Shown one piece after another: positions 52,297 to 61,206 of a stretch of 64,000 nucleotides of DNA. Position 1 is the stretch's first letter. Every line of letters starts with the position of its first letter. The translations under genes and the position numbers were made by a program. Origin of the DNA: UBA11606 sp965243715 (lineage in GTDB: Bacteria > Actinomycetota > Acidimicrobiia > Acidimicrobiales > Aldehydirespiratoraceae); the NCBI GenBank assembly GCA_965243715.1, contig CBDEVU010000009.1:583606-647605 (forward strand), read 5' to 3'. The notes under the pieces were generated by a model, which had not been told where the DNA came from, searched no databases, and saw only the letters and a list, made by a program, of their open reading frames with translations.

Positions 52297-55200
52297 GTGG
52301 ATCAGCCGGGACCCGACACGACCGTCGCCATGACAGGCTTGCAGGCCCTACTTCAGGTAACAGCGCTTCAACAACAAGCTGACACCGAACGCGGCCTGCA
52401 CACAGCGGGCCTTATCGCCGGTTACCGAGGGTCACCCTTAGCCGGGGTAGACGCCGCCTACGAACGGGTTCGCGCCGAACTCGAGGGCCGCAACATTTCC
52501 TTCATCAACGGGGTCAACGAAGACCTCGCGGCGACCCTGGTTTGGGGCAGCCAACTCGCTCACCTCGAAGACGATTGCCATTATGATGGCGTTTTTGGTT
52601 TCTGGTATGGCAAAGGGCCAGGCCTCGACCGTTCCGTCGACGCGCTTCGTCACGCCAACCTAGCCGGAGTCGACCCCCGCGGCGGTGTGCTTACGGTGGT
52701 GGGCGACGACCCTGCCTGCAAGTCGTCCACCATCCCCTCTGCTTCGGAGGGCGTGCTAGCTGACCTTGCCATGCCGACGCTTTATCCGGGATCAGTGCAA
52801 GAAGTCCTCGACTTGGGGCGGTGGGGCTACGAACTGTCGCGCTACTGCGGGTCGTGGGTCGGGTTCAAGATCCACACCGATGTCGCCGATCAGTACGCCA
52901 CCGTTCAGGTCGACCCGGCGCGGGTTGCCGCGGGATCGGTCCCCGACCCAGGCCGCCGGTTCGCCCAGCACCCGATGCTTCTTGCCCCCGCGAGCGTAGT
53001 GGCCGAGGCCGAGACTTACAGCGAGCGAATCGCTGCGGCCACGGAGTTCGTGGCCCACCATCGTCTCGATCGCACCCTCGGCGCGGTCGATGCCAGGCTC
53101 GGGATCGTCGCCGCGGGGAAGGCCTTCGCTGATGTTATGAGCCTCTTGCGTGAACTGGGCCTCGGCCGCGGTGAAGCGCTTCAGCAGGCGGGAATAAGGG
53201 TGTGGAAACCGGCCCTCATCTGGCCCCTTGACCCGGCGGGACTAACCCGGTTCGCTCACGGTCTCGATGAGGTGTTGGTCGTCGAGGAGAAGCGCTCCTT
53301 TATCGAATCGCAGGTACGCGACGCGCTCTTCGATCTCTCGACCCGACCGCGTGTATCGGGCAAGAAAGCCCCCGGCGGTGCCGCGTTGTTGCCGATCGAA
53401 GGCGCGCTCAACGCCGACCAAATCCGGCCCGCTCTCATCAGTCGGATCAAGGCGGTGCTACCCGCCGTCGAGTTAGAAAAGCCTCGTGAACGCATCTCCG
53501 TGCTAGCCGGGAGCCGCGCTAGTCTGGCCCGCCGCCCGCCGTATTTCTGCTCGGGTTGCCCGCATAATCGATCGACTGTCGTCCCCGACGGTTCCGTGGC
53601 CGGGGGCGGCATTGGGTGCCACACCATGGCCGCGTCGATGGACCGGAACCAGACCTGGCACACCCATATGGGAGGCGAGGGTGGGCACTGGATTGGCATG
53701 GCACCGTTCGTAGGGACCGCCCACCGGTTCCAAAACATCGGTGATGGCACGCTGTTTCACTCTGGTTCGTTGGCCCTTCGCCAGGCGGTGAGCGCTGGGG
53801 TAAACATCACCTACAAGATCCTCTACAACGCAACGGTGGCGATGACAGGAGGCCAAGATGCGGCCGGGAACATGGCCATTCCGGCACTGACCAGGATGCT
53901 CGAAGCGGAAGGCGTGGTCGAGACCGTTGTCGTGAACGAGGACGCTCACGGCTACGAGACTGCCCTGGCCGAGAACGCCCGCACTGCTTCGCGCGACGAT
54001 TACGACACCGTCCAGCGGAGTTTGAGGGATACGCCAGGGGTGACAGTGATCGTGTACGACCAGCGGTGCGCGGCGGAACTTCGTCGCGACCGCAAACGCG
54101 ACAAAGTTGTCACCCCAACCAAGCGAATTTTCATCAATGAAGCCGTTTGCGATGGCTGCGGTGATTGCGGCCGCGTGTCGAACTGCATGAGCGTCCATCC
54201 GGTGGAGACGCCATGGGGTCGTAAGACACGGATTCATCAAGAATCGTGCAATTTCGACTATAGTTGCACGCTCGGGAACTGTCCCGCGTTCATCGAGGTA
54301 GAGGTTGACCCAACCTACCGGCGGCGCAAGATCGGCCGAGTGGACGTGCCAGAGGGCGAACCGTTGCCCGAACCGGTCACTGTGAAGAACGCGGCTCTCG
54401 TCGTGGTTGGTATCGGCGGAACCGGTGTCGTGACGGTAAGTCAAGTCCTTTCCACCGCTGCGTTGTTGGACGGCAAACGGGCCCTGAGTCTGGACCAGAC
54501 CGGGCTGGCGCAAAAGGGCGGCCAGGTCATCTCCAACCTTAAGATCAGCGCCGAGGAACGAGATGTCACGGCCCGGGTGGGTGAGAACGAGGCCGACACG
54601 ATGCTGATACTCGATGTAGTCGGAGGCACAACAGCTGACGTTTTGGCCCGCGCTCGCCACGGCAAGACCGCGGCCGTCGTGTCCACAGGGTTGCTGCCGA
54701 CCGGCCATGCGGTTCGCGATGTTGGTTCGGCGCTGCCTGCCCTTGACGCTTTCGTGGCTGCCATCGAAGCGGTAACCGCGCCAGAGGCTACGGCCTGGCT
54801 CGACGCAGAGGGACTCGCCCGACGAGTCTTTGGTTTTCAACCGGCGGCCAATTTTTTGGTCGTGGGAGTGGCCTGCCAGCGGGGATGGCTACCAGTTTCG
54901 GTCCCCTCGATCGAGGCCGCTATTACCCAAAATGGTGTGGCGGTTGAGATGAACATCGAAGCCTTTAACCTTGGGCGCCGCCTAGCCATCGACCCAGAGA
55001 TGCTCGATTACCTAGCCGATGGCGACACCAACATCGGCGATACCCCCGATCCGCTGGCTGCTTTGCTGCGGGCTCGAGTGCCGGAACTCATTGCTTACGC
55101 TAATCACCGTTATGCCGCGTCTTACACCGAGGTGATCGAGCGCTGCCAGTTGGCCGAGGAGTCTCACGGTCTTGACACCGCGATTTCCGAAACGGTCGCC

Positions 55201-55668
55201 GTTCAGCTATTTAAGCTGATGGCCTACAAGGACGAATACGAAGTGGCTCGGCTCCATGGGCGGGCCGGGCTTCGAGCCGATATCGAACAGCAATTTGGAC
55301 CCCACGCCAGCTATTCGTACCTGCTCGAACCACCAACGCTGAAGCGCTTCGGCCGGACCAAAAAGATCGCTGTCTCGGAACGGACCGCTCGGGCCATGTT
55401 CGGCGCCCTCCGGCGAGTCAAGGGTCTGCGAGGGTCGCGTTTCGATCCGTTTGGCCGGACCGAGGAGCGGCGAATGGAGCGGCAGTTGATTGTCGAGTAC
55501 CGGGCTTTGGTGGAGCGGGTGCTGGCTGGCCTGACGGCGAGCAATGCCGAGGAGGCGCAGCGAATACTGGGACTGGCCGACCAGATTCGGGGTTTTGACT
55601 CGGTCAAGTTGGCTAACCTGGTCCGCTACCGAGCCGACATCGACGCCGCCCTCGCCTCCTACGACTAG
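52297..55668 (+). CDS. Indolepyruvate/2-oxoacid ferredoxin oxidoreductase, fused IorAB type
   Basis: 1123 aa single-chain enzyme. An N-terminal pyrimidine-binding/transketolase-like part (GLIAGYRGSPLAGVD) and a TPP-binding part with GCHTMAASMD then GGEGGHWIGM and GDGTLFHSG are followed by a ferredoxin-like Cys cluster (CDGCGDC..NC near 617, then CNFDYSC..NC), a gamma-type domain (GIGGTGVVTVSQ, LAQKGGQVISNL) and a C-terminal helical domain. It oxidatively decarboxylates aryl or branched 2-oxoacids to acyl-CoA with ferredoxin as acceptor. GTG start without a good ribosome binding site. Confidence 0.92.
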   Translation: MDQPGPDTTVAMTGLQALLQVTALQQQADTERGLHTAGLIAGYRGSPLAGVDAAYERVRAELEGRNISFINGVNEDLAATLVWGSQLAHLEDDCHYDGVFGFWYGKGPGLDRSVDALRHANLAGVDPRGGVLTVVGDDPACKSSTIPSASEGVLADLAMPTLYPGSVQEVLDLGRWGYELSRYCGSWVGFKIHTDVADQYATVQVDPARVAAGSVPDPGRRFAQHPMLLAPASVVAEAETYSERIAAATEFVAHHRLDRTLGAVDARLGIVAAGKAFADVMSLLRELGLGRGEALQQAGIRVWKPALIWPLDPAGLTRFAHGLDEVLVVEEKRSFIESQVRDALFDLSTRPRVSGKKAPGGAALLPIEGALNADQIRPALISRIKAVLPAVELEKPRERISVLAGSRASLARRPPYFCSGCPHNRSTVVPDGSVAGGGIGCHTMAASMDRNQTWHTHMGGEGGHWIGMAPFVGTAHRFQNIGDGTLFHSGSLALRQAVSAGVNITYKILYNATVAMTGGQDAAGNMAIPALTRMLEAEGVVETVVVNEDAHGYETALAENARTASRDDYDTVQRSLRDTPGVTVIVYDQRCAAELRRDRKRDKVVTPTKRIFINEAVCDGCGDCGRVSNCMSVHPVETPWGRKTRIHQESCNFDYSCTLGNCPAFIEVEVDPTYRRRKIGRVDVPEGEPLPEPVTVKNAALVVVGIGGTGVVTVSQVLSTAALLDGKRALSLDQTGLAQKGGQVISNLKISAEERDVTARVGENEADTMLILDVVGGTTADVLARARHGKTAAVVSTGLLPTGHAVRDVGSALPALDAFVAAIEAVTAPEATAWLDAEGLARRVFGFQPAANFLVVGVACQRGWLPVSVPSIEAAITQNGVAVEMNIEAFNLGRRLAIDPEMLDYLADGDTNIGDTPDPLAALLRARVPELIAYANHRYAASYTEVIERCQLAEESHGLDTAISETVAVQLFKLMAYKDEYEVARLHGRAGLRADIEQQFGPHASYSYLLEPPTLKRFGRTKKIAVSERTARAMFGALRRVKGLRGSRFDPFGRTEERRMERQLIVEYRALVERVLAGLTASNAEEAQRILGLADQIRGFDSVKLANLVRYRADIDAALASYD

Positions 55669-55747
55669 CCGAAGTCCACGTGTGAAAATCTTGCCGCCGA
55701 CGGTTCTGTGATGCAGCGTTGGTGGTAGGTCGATAAAGGAGGAAGCC

Positions 55748-56707
55748 GTGAAAGTCGGTTTCATTGGATTGGGAAACGTGGGCCGCAAGCTAGCGGGCAG
55801 TTTGGTTCGTAAAGGCTTCGCTACGATGGTGCGTGATGTTGACCCAACGGTGGCGGCACCGCTGATTGAGGCAGGTGCCCGGTGGGTCGAATCGGGGCGA
55901 GAGATGGCCGAGCGGTGCGATGTGGTCATCACCTGCCTGCCGTCGCCTGCGGTTTCGGCCGCGGTCCTCGAAGAGTCAGGCGGTGTGCTCGAAGGCCTAG
56001 GGCCGGGGAAGATCTGGCTGGAGATGTCGACGACCGAAGCCGCTGAGGTTCAGCGCCTAGGGGCCCTAGTCGAGGCTACCGGAGCGCAAGCTCTCGATAC
56101 TCCAGTGTCGGGGGGTTGTCACCGGGCAACTACCGGCAATATCGCCATCTTCGCCGGTGGTCAGCGCGACGCTTTTGAACGGGTACTGCCCCTGCTTGCG
56201 ACGATGGGGCGAGAGATCGTTCACACTGGGGAACTGGGTTCGGCTTCGGTGTTGAAGGTGATCACCAATTACCTCGCTGGGGTGCAGTTGATCTCGACCG
56301 GTGAGGCGTTCATGGTGGCCAAGTTGGCCGGGATCGACTTAGGCATTGCCTACGACGCGATTCGGGTGTCTTCAGGCAATTCGTTCGTCCACGAAACCGA
56401 AGGCCAAGTCATCCTCAACGGGAGCTACAACATCAACTTCACCATGGATCACGAACTCAAAGACGTCACCTTGTTTGACGAACTCGGCCGGCAACTCGGT
56501 GTGCCCCTCGAGATCTCCCCAGTAGTAGTCGCCGCGGTCGCCGATGGTTTGCAGCGTTACGGACCGCGTGCGTGGTCGAGTTCGGTGGTGCGACGACTCG
56601 AAGACGATTGCGGCACTGACCTCCGAACGCCGGGCTTTCCTGAGGAAATCATCGACAGCGAAGATGAGGGCGGTGGAGGCGAAGTGACACCGACCGCGAG
56701 CACCTAA
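55748..56707 (+). CDS. NAD(P)-dependent 3-hydroxyisobutyrate dehydrogenase-like oxidoreductase
   Basis: 319 aa beta-hydroxyacid dehydrogenase. Rossmann GFIGLGNVGRKL at residue 4, DTPVSGG substrate motif near 117, catalytic-lysine helix SVLKVITNYLAG near 174, and the family's DHELKDVTLFDELGRQLGVPL near 236. The last ~30 residues are acidic and disordered. It oxidises or reduces a 3-hydroxyacid; the substrate cannot be told. GTG start with AGGAGG nine bases upstream, the best ribosome binding site of this part. Confidence 0.9.
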   Translation: MKVGFIGLGNVGRKLAGSLVRKGFATMVRDVDPTVAAPLIEAGARWVESGREMAERCDVVITCLPSPAVSAAVLEESGGVLEGLGPGKIWLEMSTTEAAEVQRLGALVEATGAQALDTPVSGGCHRATTGNIAIFAGGQRDAFERVLPLLATMGREIVHTGELGSASVLKVITNYLAGVQLISTGEAFMVAKLAGIDLGIAYDAIRVSSGNSFVHETEGQVILNGSYNINFTMDHELKDVTLFDELGRQLGVPLEISPVVVAAVADGLQRYGPRAWSSSVVRRLEDDCGTDLRTPGFPEEIIDSEDEGGGGEVTPTAST

Positions 56708-56765
56708 GCGGGCGCCCCACTGGTTAGAGTGGGGACTGGTTCGTGATTAATCAGAAGGGCGGGAA

Positions 56766-57725
56766 ATGGCTGGGGGATTGGTTGGATTGCTCGACGATGT
56801 TGCCGCGTTCGCCAAACTAGCCGCGGCATCAATCGACGATGTTGGGGCCGCCGCGGGCCGTGCCAGCGCTAAAGCCGCGGGTGTTGTCGTTGACGATACG
56901 GCAGTAACCCCAGCCTACGTTCACGGCCTAGCTGCCGATCGAGAGCTGCCCATAATCAGAAGAATTGCCACCGGTTCACTGCGGAACAAGTTGCTAATCA
57001 TATTGCCGGTGGCACTGATTCTCAGCGAGATCGCCCCCACGCTCGTCGAGATCATCTTGATGGCGGGCGGAACCTTCCTCTGCTTCGAGGGCGCCGAGAA
57101 GATCTACCACCAGCTTAAAGGTGACGATCACGACCATGATCTTCCGGCGGTGGTGCAGGGCCCCGAAGCGGAGGCCAAAACGATCTCCGGCGCGGTGCGC
57201 ACCGATCTGATTCTCTCGGCCGAGATCATGGTGATTTCGTTGAAAGAAGTGCTCGACGAGAACTTTTTTCAGCGGAGCATCATTTTAATTATTGTGGCGC
57301 TGGTTGTTACAGTCGTGGTGTACGGCTTGGTGGCGCTCATCGTGAAGATGGACGACATCGGTCTTGTCCTCACCGAGCGAGATTCCGAAGGATCACAGAA
57401 GGTCGGTCGGGCCCTAGTGTCAGGAATGCCGAAGCTACTCTCGGGGCTTACCGTGATCGGAACGGCGGCGATGGTGTGGGTGGGCGGCCATATCCTGATC
57501 GTTGGGACCCACGAACTCGGCTGGAACCAACCCGAGAACCTCGTTCACGACCTGCAAGGCACGGTCGCCGATGTTGGCGGCGTCGGCGGGGTGTTGTCGT
57601 GGCTGGTCAACACGTCGCTATCGGCCTTTGTCGGTCTGGTGATCGGCGCGCTTGTGGTGGCGGTGGTATCTCGCCTTCCGAGGATTCTACGGTTAGTGCC
57701 GTTCGTTCCTAGTCGTTGTCGGTGA
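56766..57725 (+). CDS. DUF808 family inner-membrane protein (YedI-like)
   Basis: 319 aa. The N-terminus GGLVGLLDDVAAFAKLAAASIDDV is the DUF808 signature, followed by an acidic KAAGVVVDDTAV segment and about six hydrophobic helices (near residues 75-105, 170-195, 220-250 and 285-310). GAEKIYHQL and ILSAEIMVISL are also family-like. Function unknown. Its stop overlaps the end of the convergent DUF3726-like gene by 17 bp. Confidence 0.88.
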   Translation: MAGGLVGLLDDVAAFAKLAAASIDDVGAAAGRASAKAAGVVVDDTAVTPAYVHGLAADRELPIIRRIATGSLRNKLLIILPVALILSEIAPTLVEIILMAGGTFLCFEGAEKIYHQLKGDDHDHDLPAVVQGPEAEAKTISGAVRTDLILSAEIMVISLKEVLDENFFQRSIILIIVALVVTVVVYGLVALIVKMDDIGLVLTERDSEGSQKVGRALVSGMPKLLSGLTVIGTAAMVWVGGHILIVGTHELGWNQPENLVHDLQGTVADVGGVGGVLSWLVNTSLSAFVGLVIGALVVAVVSRLPRILRLVPFVPSRCR

Positions 57726-58290
57726 GGCCCGCCCCCGCCCCTTGGCGACGCGACTCGTCAGTTGCGGGAACGTAGGTCCGAGCCGCCAGTTCGTTGACCG
57801 CAGCCCACATTGCCGGGTCTACCTCGATGCCGTGACGGGTAACCGGGGGATCATAACGCGGAGTGGGCGACCAGTGGATCTCGATGCGGGTCGTCGGGGC
57901 GGCCTGGTGCGGGTCGGAACTGAACTCGAAACTCGAACCGGTCGCCGCGCCGATGGTGCCTGCGAAACCGGCCAGCAGCGTGGGGGAGTCCACCCCGTCG
58001 AGAACGATTCGCTCGGCTTGGCCGGTGACCAGCATCTCGAACACTGATGGTCCGCACAACCCGGCGACAGCACACCGGATCGTGTGGGTGTGGCCCGATA
58101 TCTCCAACGTGAAACCGGCGCACGCCGCCACTCCAGGAGTGGTGGCCAGTACGGCGTTGAGACCATCGGCACCGTGACGGCACAGCCAAAGGCCCGCCTC
58201 GGCCATGCTGATCGCGAGGCCGGTGGGGTAGCCCGCGCCGACCGCGGCTTTACGAAGGACGGCCTCGATCTCGTTGGCCGAGCAGATCAT
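57709..58290 (-). CDS. DUF3726-like protein
   Basis: 193 aa from the ATG at 58290, which forms an ATGA overlap with the upstream gene's stop. The opening ICSANEIEAVLRKAAVGAGYPTG and a following helix AEAGLWLCRHGADGL fit DUF3726 as I know it (SLNEIEA..KAARGAG). The rest is Gly/Ala-rich with alternating strands and shows no catalytic motif. Third gene of a coupled operon with an M19-like dipeptidase and a large unknown protein. Confidence 0.72.
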   Translation of the reverse strand: MICSANEIEAVLRKAAVGAGYPTGLAISMAEAGLWLCRHGADGLNAVLATTPGVAACAGFTLEISGHTHTIRCAVAGLCGPSVFEMLVTGQAERIVLDGVDSPTLLAGFAGTIGAATGSSFEFSSDPHQAAPTTRIEIHWSPTPRYDPPVTRHGIEVDPAMWAAVNELAARTYVPATDESRRQGAGAGLTDND

Positions 58291-59963
58291 GAACATTCCA
58301 GTACCGGCAGCCACCAAGCGTCGGCGTCGAAGCCTGGCGCGGCGGCTGCAATCTCGGCTGCAAGGGGCGCGCCCTGGTAGAGGGTGATGCGGGTCCAGCG
58401 GTCGCTGCGGGGATCGAACTTGCTCGCGCCAAAGAACGAAAGTTTGCTGCGGAGCATGTCGATCGGGAGGCAGCCTTCGCCGATGAGATTGTCTTGGATC
58501 TCCGCGTAGGGATGCTGGCTGAGGTTCTGCACCCGTTGGGCGGCGAAGCGGTGCTCAGGGTGGCGGGCCAGAAAACTAGCTAGGAGTTCGTCGTCCGGTG
58601 CATCGGCCAAGTCCTGGTACATGGACTGCACCTGACGGGCAATGTCGAGCGGTTGCTCGAGGTCGGCTCCGGGTTCTTCGTAGCGGCGGCCAAGCCGGGG
58701 TTCGAGTTTCTCCTCCGAGACGTACCAGAATTGCATAGTCTCGCTGCGTGTCGTGAAATCGATGTCTAGGGCCCAAGCAAACTTCGTCCGCACAATGGCC
58801 GCTAACGCCGCGGTACTCATCGCGGGATCGAGCCGAGGAGCGGACTCGCTCGACATCTCGCTGGCGAGATCATCGACAAGGTCGCCGTGCGGTTCGAGGA
58901 GCAAGGCAACGATGAGTTCCTGGGTTTCTAACGACCAGAGTGCTGACTCTGAGAGTAAACGCTCCCATGGTTTGGCCGTGGTGAACCATTGTTGTTCGAG
59001 TGTGGCCTCGACCGCGGCTAACTCGGTTCGCAGAACTTCAATCCGAGCGGTTTGACGCGGGTCGTTGACGTTCCACTGCTGGACATGGTGACGGGCTCGT
59101 TGGAGCAAGGCCAGCACCATCGCGATCCGGTCAGGCTCGGGGGATTCTACGGCACGAACCCGAGCGAGGGCGGTTTCTCGAGCCATCATCCAGTTGTTGA
59201 TAAGGACAGGGTGGCTGACGAGGAAGGGTGCCATCCCAAGTCCGGTTGAGTTGCCGATGCCGAGGTGGCGGCGAAGGCGGAAATCGAGCGAGGTAAACGT
59301 TTCCGGTGACCGCTGCTCGGCGATGTGTTCGACTAGATCGTGGGTGAACTCGCGAATCAGCCACACTGTGAGCATTTCCGCTCGGAACGGATCCGCCATA
59401 CCCGGCCGATCGGAGAAGTTGCCCCGATCGGCAATGCCGAACTTGCCGTTGCCGTACACCGCGGTGGTACGCATCAAATAGCCCACCGAGGCAATCATCT
59501 CATCATCTGGTTGGCGACCCGACGCAAGCCGTTCGACTACGTGGTCAAACAGACGGACGGATCGGTTGGCGCGACTCAGGACGAGATCACGGGGAAGGTA
59601 GCGGGCCGCTTCTTGGGCGGGGGCCGCCGCTTCGAGCCGGTCGAGATCCGCGGTCGTTGGCTCGCCGTCGAACAAGACATAGCTACTGTCCCAAGCCTCG
59701 GCGATAACCCGGTCGGTGCGTTGGGACGCATCAAGCGGCGTGCTGAAGGCCACCAGCGAGTAACGATGGTCCGAAAGGGTTACAGAGTAGACAGCGCGGC
59801 CGAATCCCGTGTCAGAAATTTCCCACAGCGGCCGAGAGACCACGGCCTGTTCTGCTGCTAGTCGTCGCAGCAAGGTACGCATGAAACTGAGCCGCGTCGG
59901 GAAGTTACTCCCCATCCGCTTCAGCCGCATGACCTGCTCAGGTGGGCGCAGGGTGAGGTTCAC
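58287..59963 (-). CDS. Unknown 558-aa protein coupled to dipeptidase-like gene
   Basis: Not recognised. A helical, Leu- and Arg-rich cytosolic protein with no signal or membrane segment. The frame is open to 60095, but the GTG at 59963 makes a GTGA overlap with the dipeptidase stop, and the upstream codons are an Arg-rich shadow. The stop overlaps the ATG of the DUF3726-like gene. It sits strictly between these two, so the three proteins probably share a pathway. Conserved-looking segments include NSTGLGMAPFLVSHPVLIN and NGKFGIADRGNF. Confidence 0.75.
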   Translation of the reverse strand: MNLTLRPPEQVMRLKRMGSNFPTRLSFMRTLLRRLAAEQAVVSRPLWEISDTGFGRAVYSVTLSDHRYSLVAFSTPLDASQRTDRVIAEAWDSSYVLFDGEPTTADLDRLEAAAPAQEAARYLPRDLVLSRANRSVRLFDHVVERLASGRQPDDEMIASVGYLMRTTAVYGNGKFGIADRGNFSDRPGMADPFRAEMLTVWLIREFTHDLVEHIAEQRSPETFTSLDFRLRRHLGIGNSTGLGMAPFLVSHPVLINNWMMARETALARVRAVESPEPDRIAMVLALLQRARHHVQQWNVNDPRQTARIEVLRTELAAVEATLEQQWFTTAKPWERLLSESALWSLETQELIVALLLEPHGDLVDDLASEMSSESAPRLDPAMSTAALAAIVRTKFAWALDIDFTTRSETMQFWYVSEEKLEPRLGRRYEEPGADLEQPLDIARQVQSMYQDLADAPDDELLASFLARHPEHRFAAQRVQNLSQHPYAEIQDNLIGEGCLPIDMLRSKLSFFGASKFDPRSDRWTRITLYQGAPLAAEIAAAAPGFDADAWWLPVLECS

Positions 59964-60940
59964 TGAGGCCCGAACGAATCGTCGTAGAAACGCAGCCAGT
60001 TGCCTCCCATAAGGCCGTCGATCTCCGGTTCGTTGAACCCAACGACTCCGAGACCGTCGCGGATGGAGCCGAAATCTCGGCTGTCGCGAAACCACGACGG
60101 TTGATCCGGGAAACCCGCGGCCTGAGCCGATCCTTCCCCGTAGTCCATTGCCTTACTCCAACGCCCGTTGCGCATCCAGGTAACAACGGAGTCCGGCTGA
60201 TCCTGACAAAGATCAGAACCGAGGCCCAGATGGTGGGCTCCGTAACGGCTTGCCGACTCGGCGATCATCTCGCAAAAGCTCTCGATGGTGCAGTTCGAAC
60301 CGTCCTTGAGATGATGCGGATACAGGGAGAAACCGAGCATCCCGTCGGCGTCGGTGAGGGCCCGAAGCACCTCGTGGGACTTGTTACGCCGAGCGGGATG
60401 CCACCAATGAGGGTTGGCGTGGGTAATCGCGATCGGGCGCGCCGAGCACTCGATTGCTTCGAGGGTCGAACGGTTAGCGGAGTGACTCATATCGACGACC
60501 AGCCCAACCCGGTTCATCTCCTCGATCACCTGTAGTCCCATCCGGGTTACGCCGGAGTCCTCCGCTTCGTAGCAACCTGTCGCGAGGAGCGACTGATTGT
60601 TGTAGCTGAGCTGCATGAAGCGGATTCCCAGCGTGTGGCAAATCTCCACCAGTCCTAGATCGTCCTCGATCGGCGACGGGTTCTGAAAACCAAAAAACAC
60701 CGCAGTGCGGCCTTCCTCGACAGCTAGACGAACATCGTTGCCGGTTCGACCCATGAATATCAACTCGGGAAACCGCTCGAACCAGCGGTTGAATCTTTCG
60801 ATGTTGAGGACCATCTCCCGAAACGACTCGTGGTACGCGATGGTGACATGAATGGCGTGAACCCCACCATTGTTGAGCTGTAGAAAGATCTTCTCCGACC
60901 AGTTCGAATACTGCAGGTTGTCGATCAACGGAGCGGGCAT
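59960..60940 (-). CDS. Membrane-dipeptidase-like (peptidase M19) protein with altered first metal site
   Basis: 326 aa. M19 features are present: EEGRTAVFFGFQNPSPIEDD, THANPHWWHPARRNKSHE (the His of the dinuclear site and the DEEA/R loop region), VVDMSHSANRS, and HHLGLGSDLCQDQP with the Asp. But the N-terminal HxD that normally binds the first zinc (dGHnD) is replaced by IDNLQYSNWSEKIF. Either a subfamily with a different site or a non-hydrolytic relative. No signal peptide, so cytoplasmic. First gene of the coupled operon; 266 bp upstream to the next gene hold no ORF of note. Confidence 0.82.
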   Translation of the reverse strand: MPAPLIDNLQYSNWSEKIFLQLNNGGVHAIHVTIAYHESFREMVLNIERFNRWFERFPELIFMGRTGNDVRLAVEEGRTAVFFGFQNPSPIEDDLGLVEICHTLGIRFMQLSYNNQSLLATGCYEAEDSGVTRMGLQVIEEMNRVGLVVDMSHSANRSTLEAIECSARPIAITHANPHWWHPARRNKSHEVLRALTDADGMLGFSLYPHHLKDGSNCTIESFCEMIAESASRYGAHHLGLGSDLCQDQPDSVVTWMRNGRWSKAMDYGEGSAQAAGFPDQPSWFRDSRDFGSIRDGLGVVGFNEPEIDGLMGGNWLRFYDDSFGPQ

Positions 60941-61141
60941 AGAAGAAGTCTACTTTCTCCCGCAAGGTGGCTCTGTGATCGGAGCCAAGGGCGGTCCCAT
61001 AAAAAGCTCTGACTCGATTAGGGCGTGCTCTTTTAGTGACGCTGGTGGCCGCAGTGTCCTTGGTGATGGTGCAGGAGGCAGCGGACGAGGTAGAGGCAGC
61101 GGAGCAGGTATCAGCGCTCGTACGGGTCCGAGTTTGCGGTA

Positions 61142-61170
61142 TTGGAATTCATCGCCGATTACGATAGGTT
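61142..61170 (+). promoter_or_regulatory. Weak promoter candidate before the surface-protein gene
   Basis: TTGGAA (61142-61147), 17-bp spacer, TAGGTT (61165-61170). Only partial consensus; it would give a ~30-base leader that includes GAGGGGG before the ATG at 61207. Confidence 0.3.
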
Positions 61171-61206
61171 ATTGCGGTGCGTGTTTTGCACGAGGGGGTC
61201 TTAGTT

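Noticed and set aside
53503..54840. 445-aa minus-strand ORF
   Set aside because: Antisense shadow of the indolepyruvate ferredoxin oxidoreductase gene, whose motifs are unambiguous.
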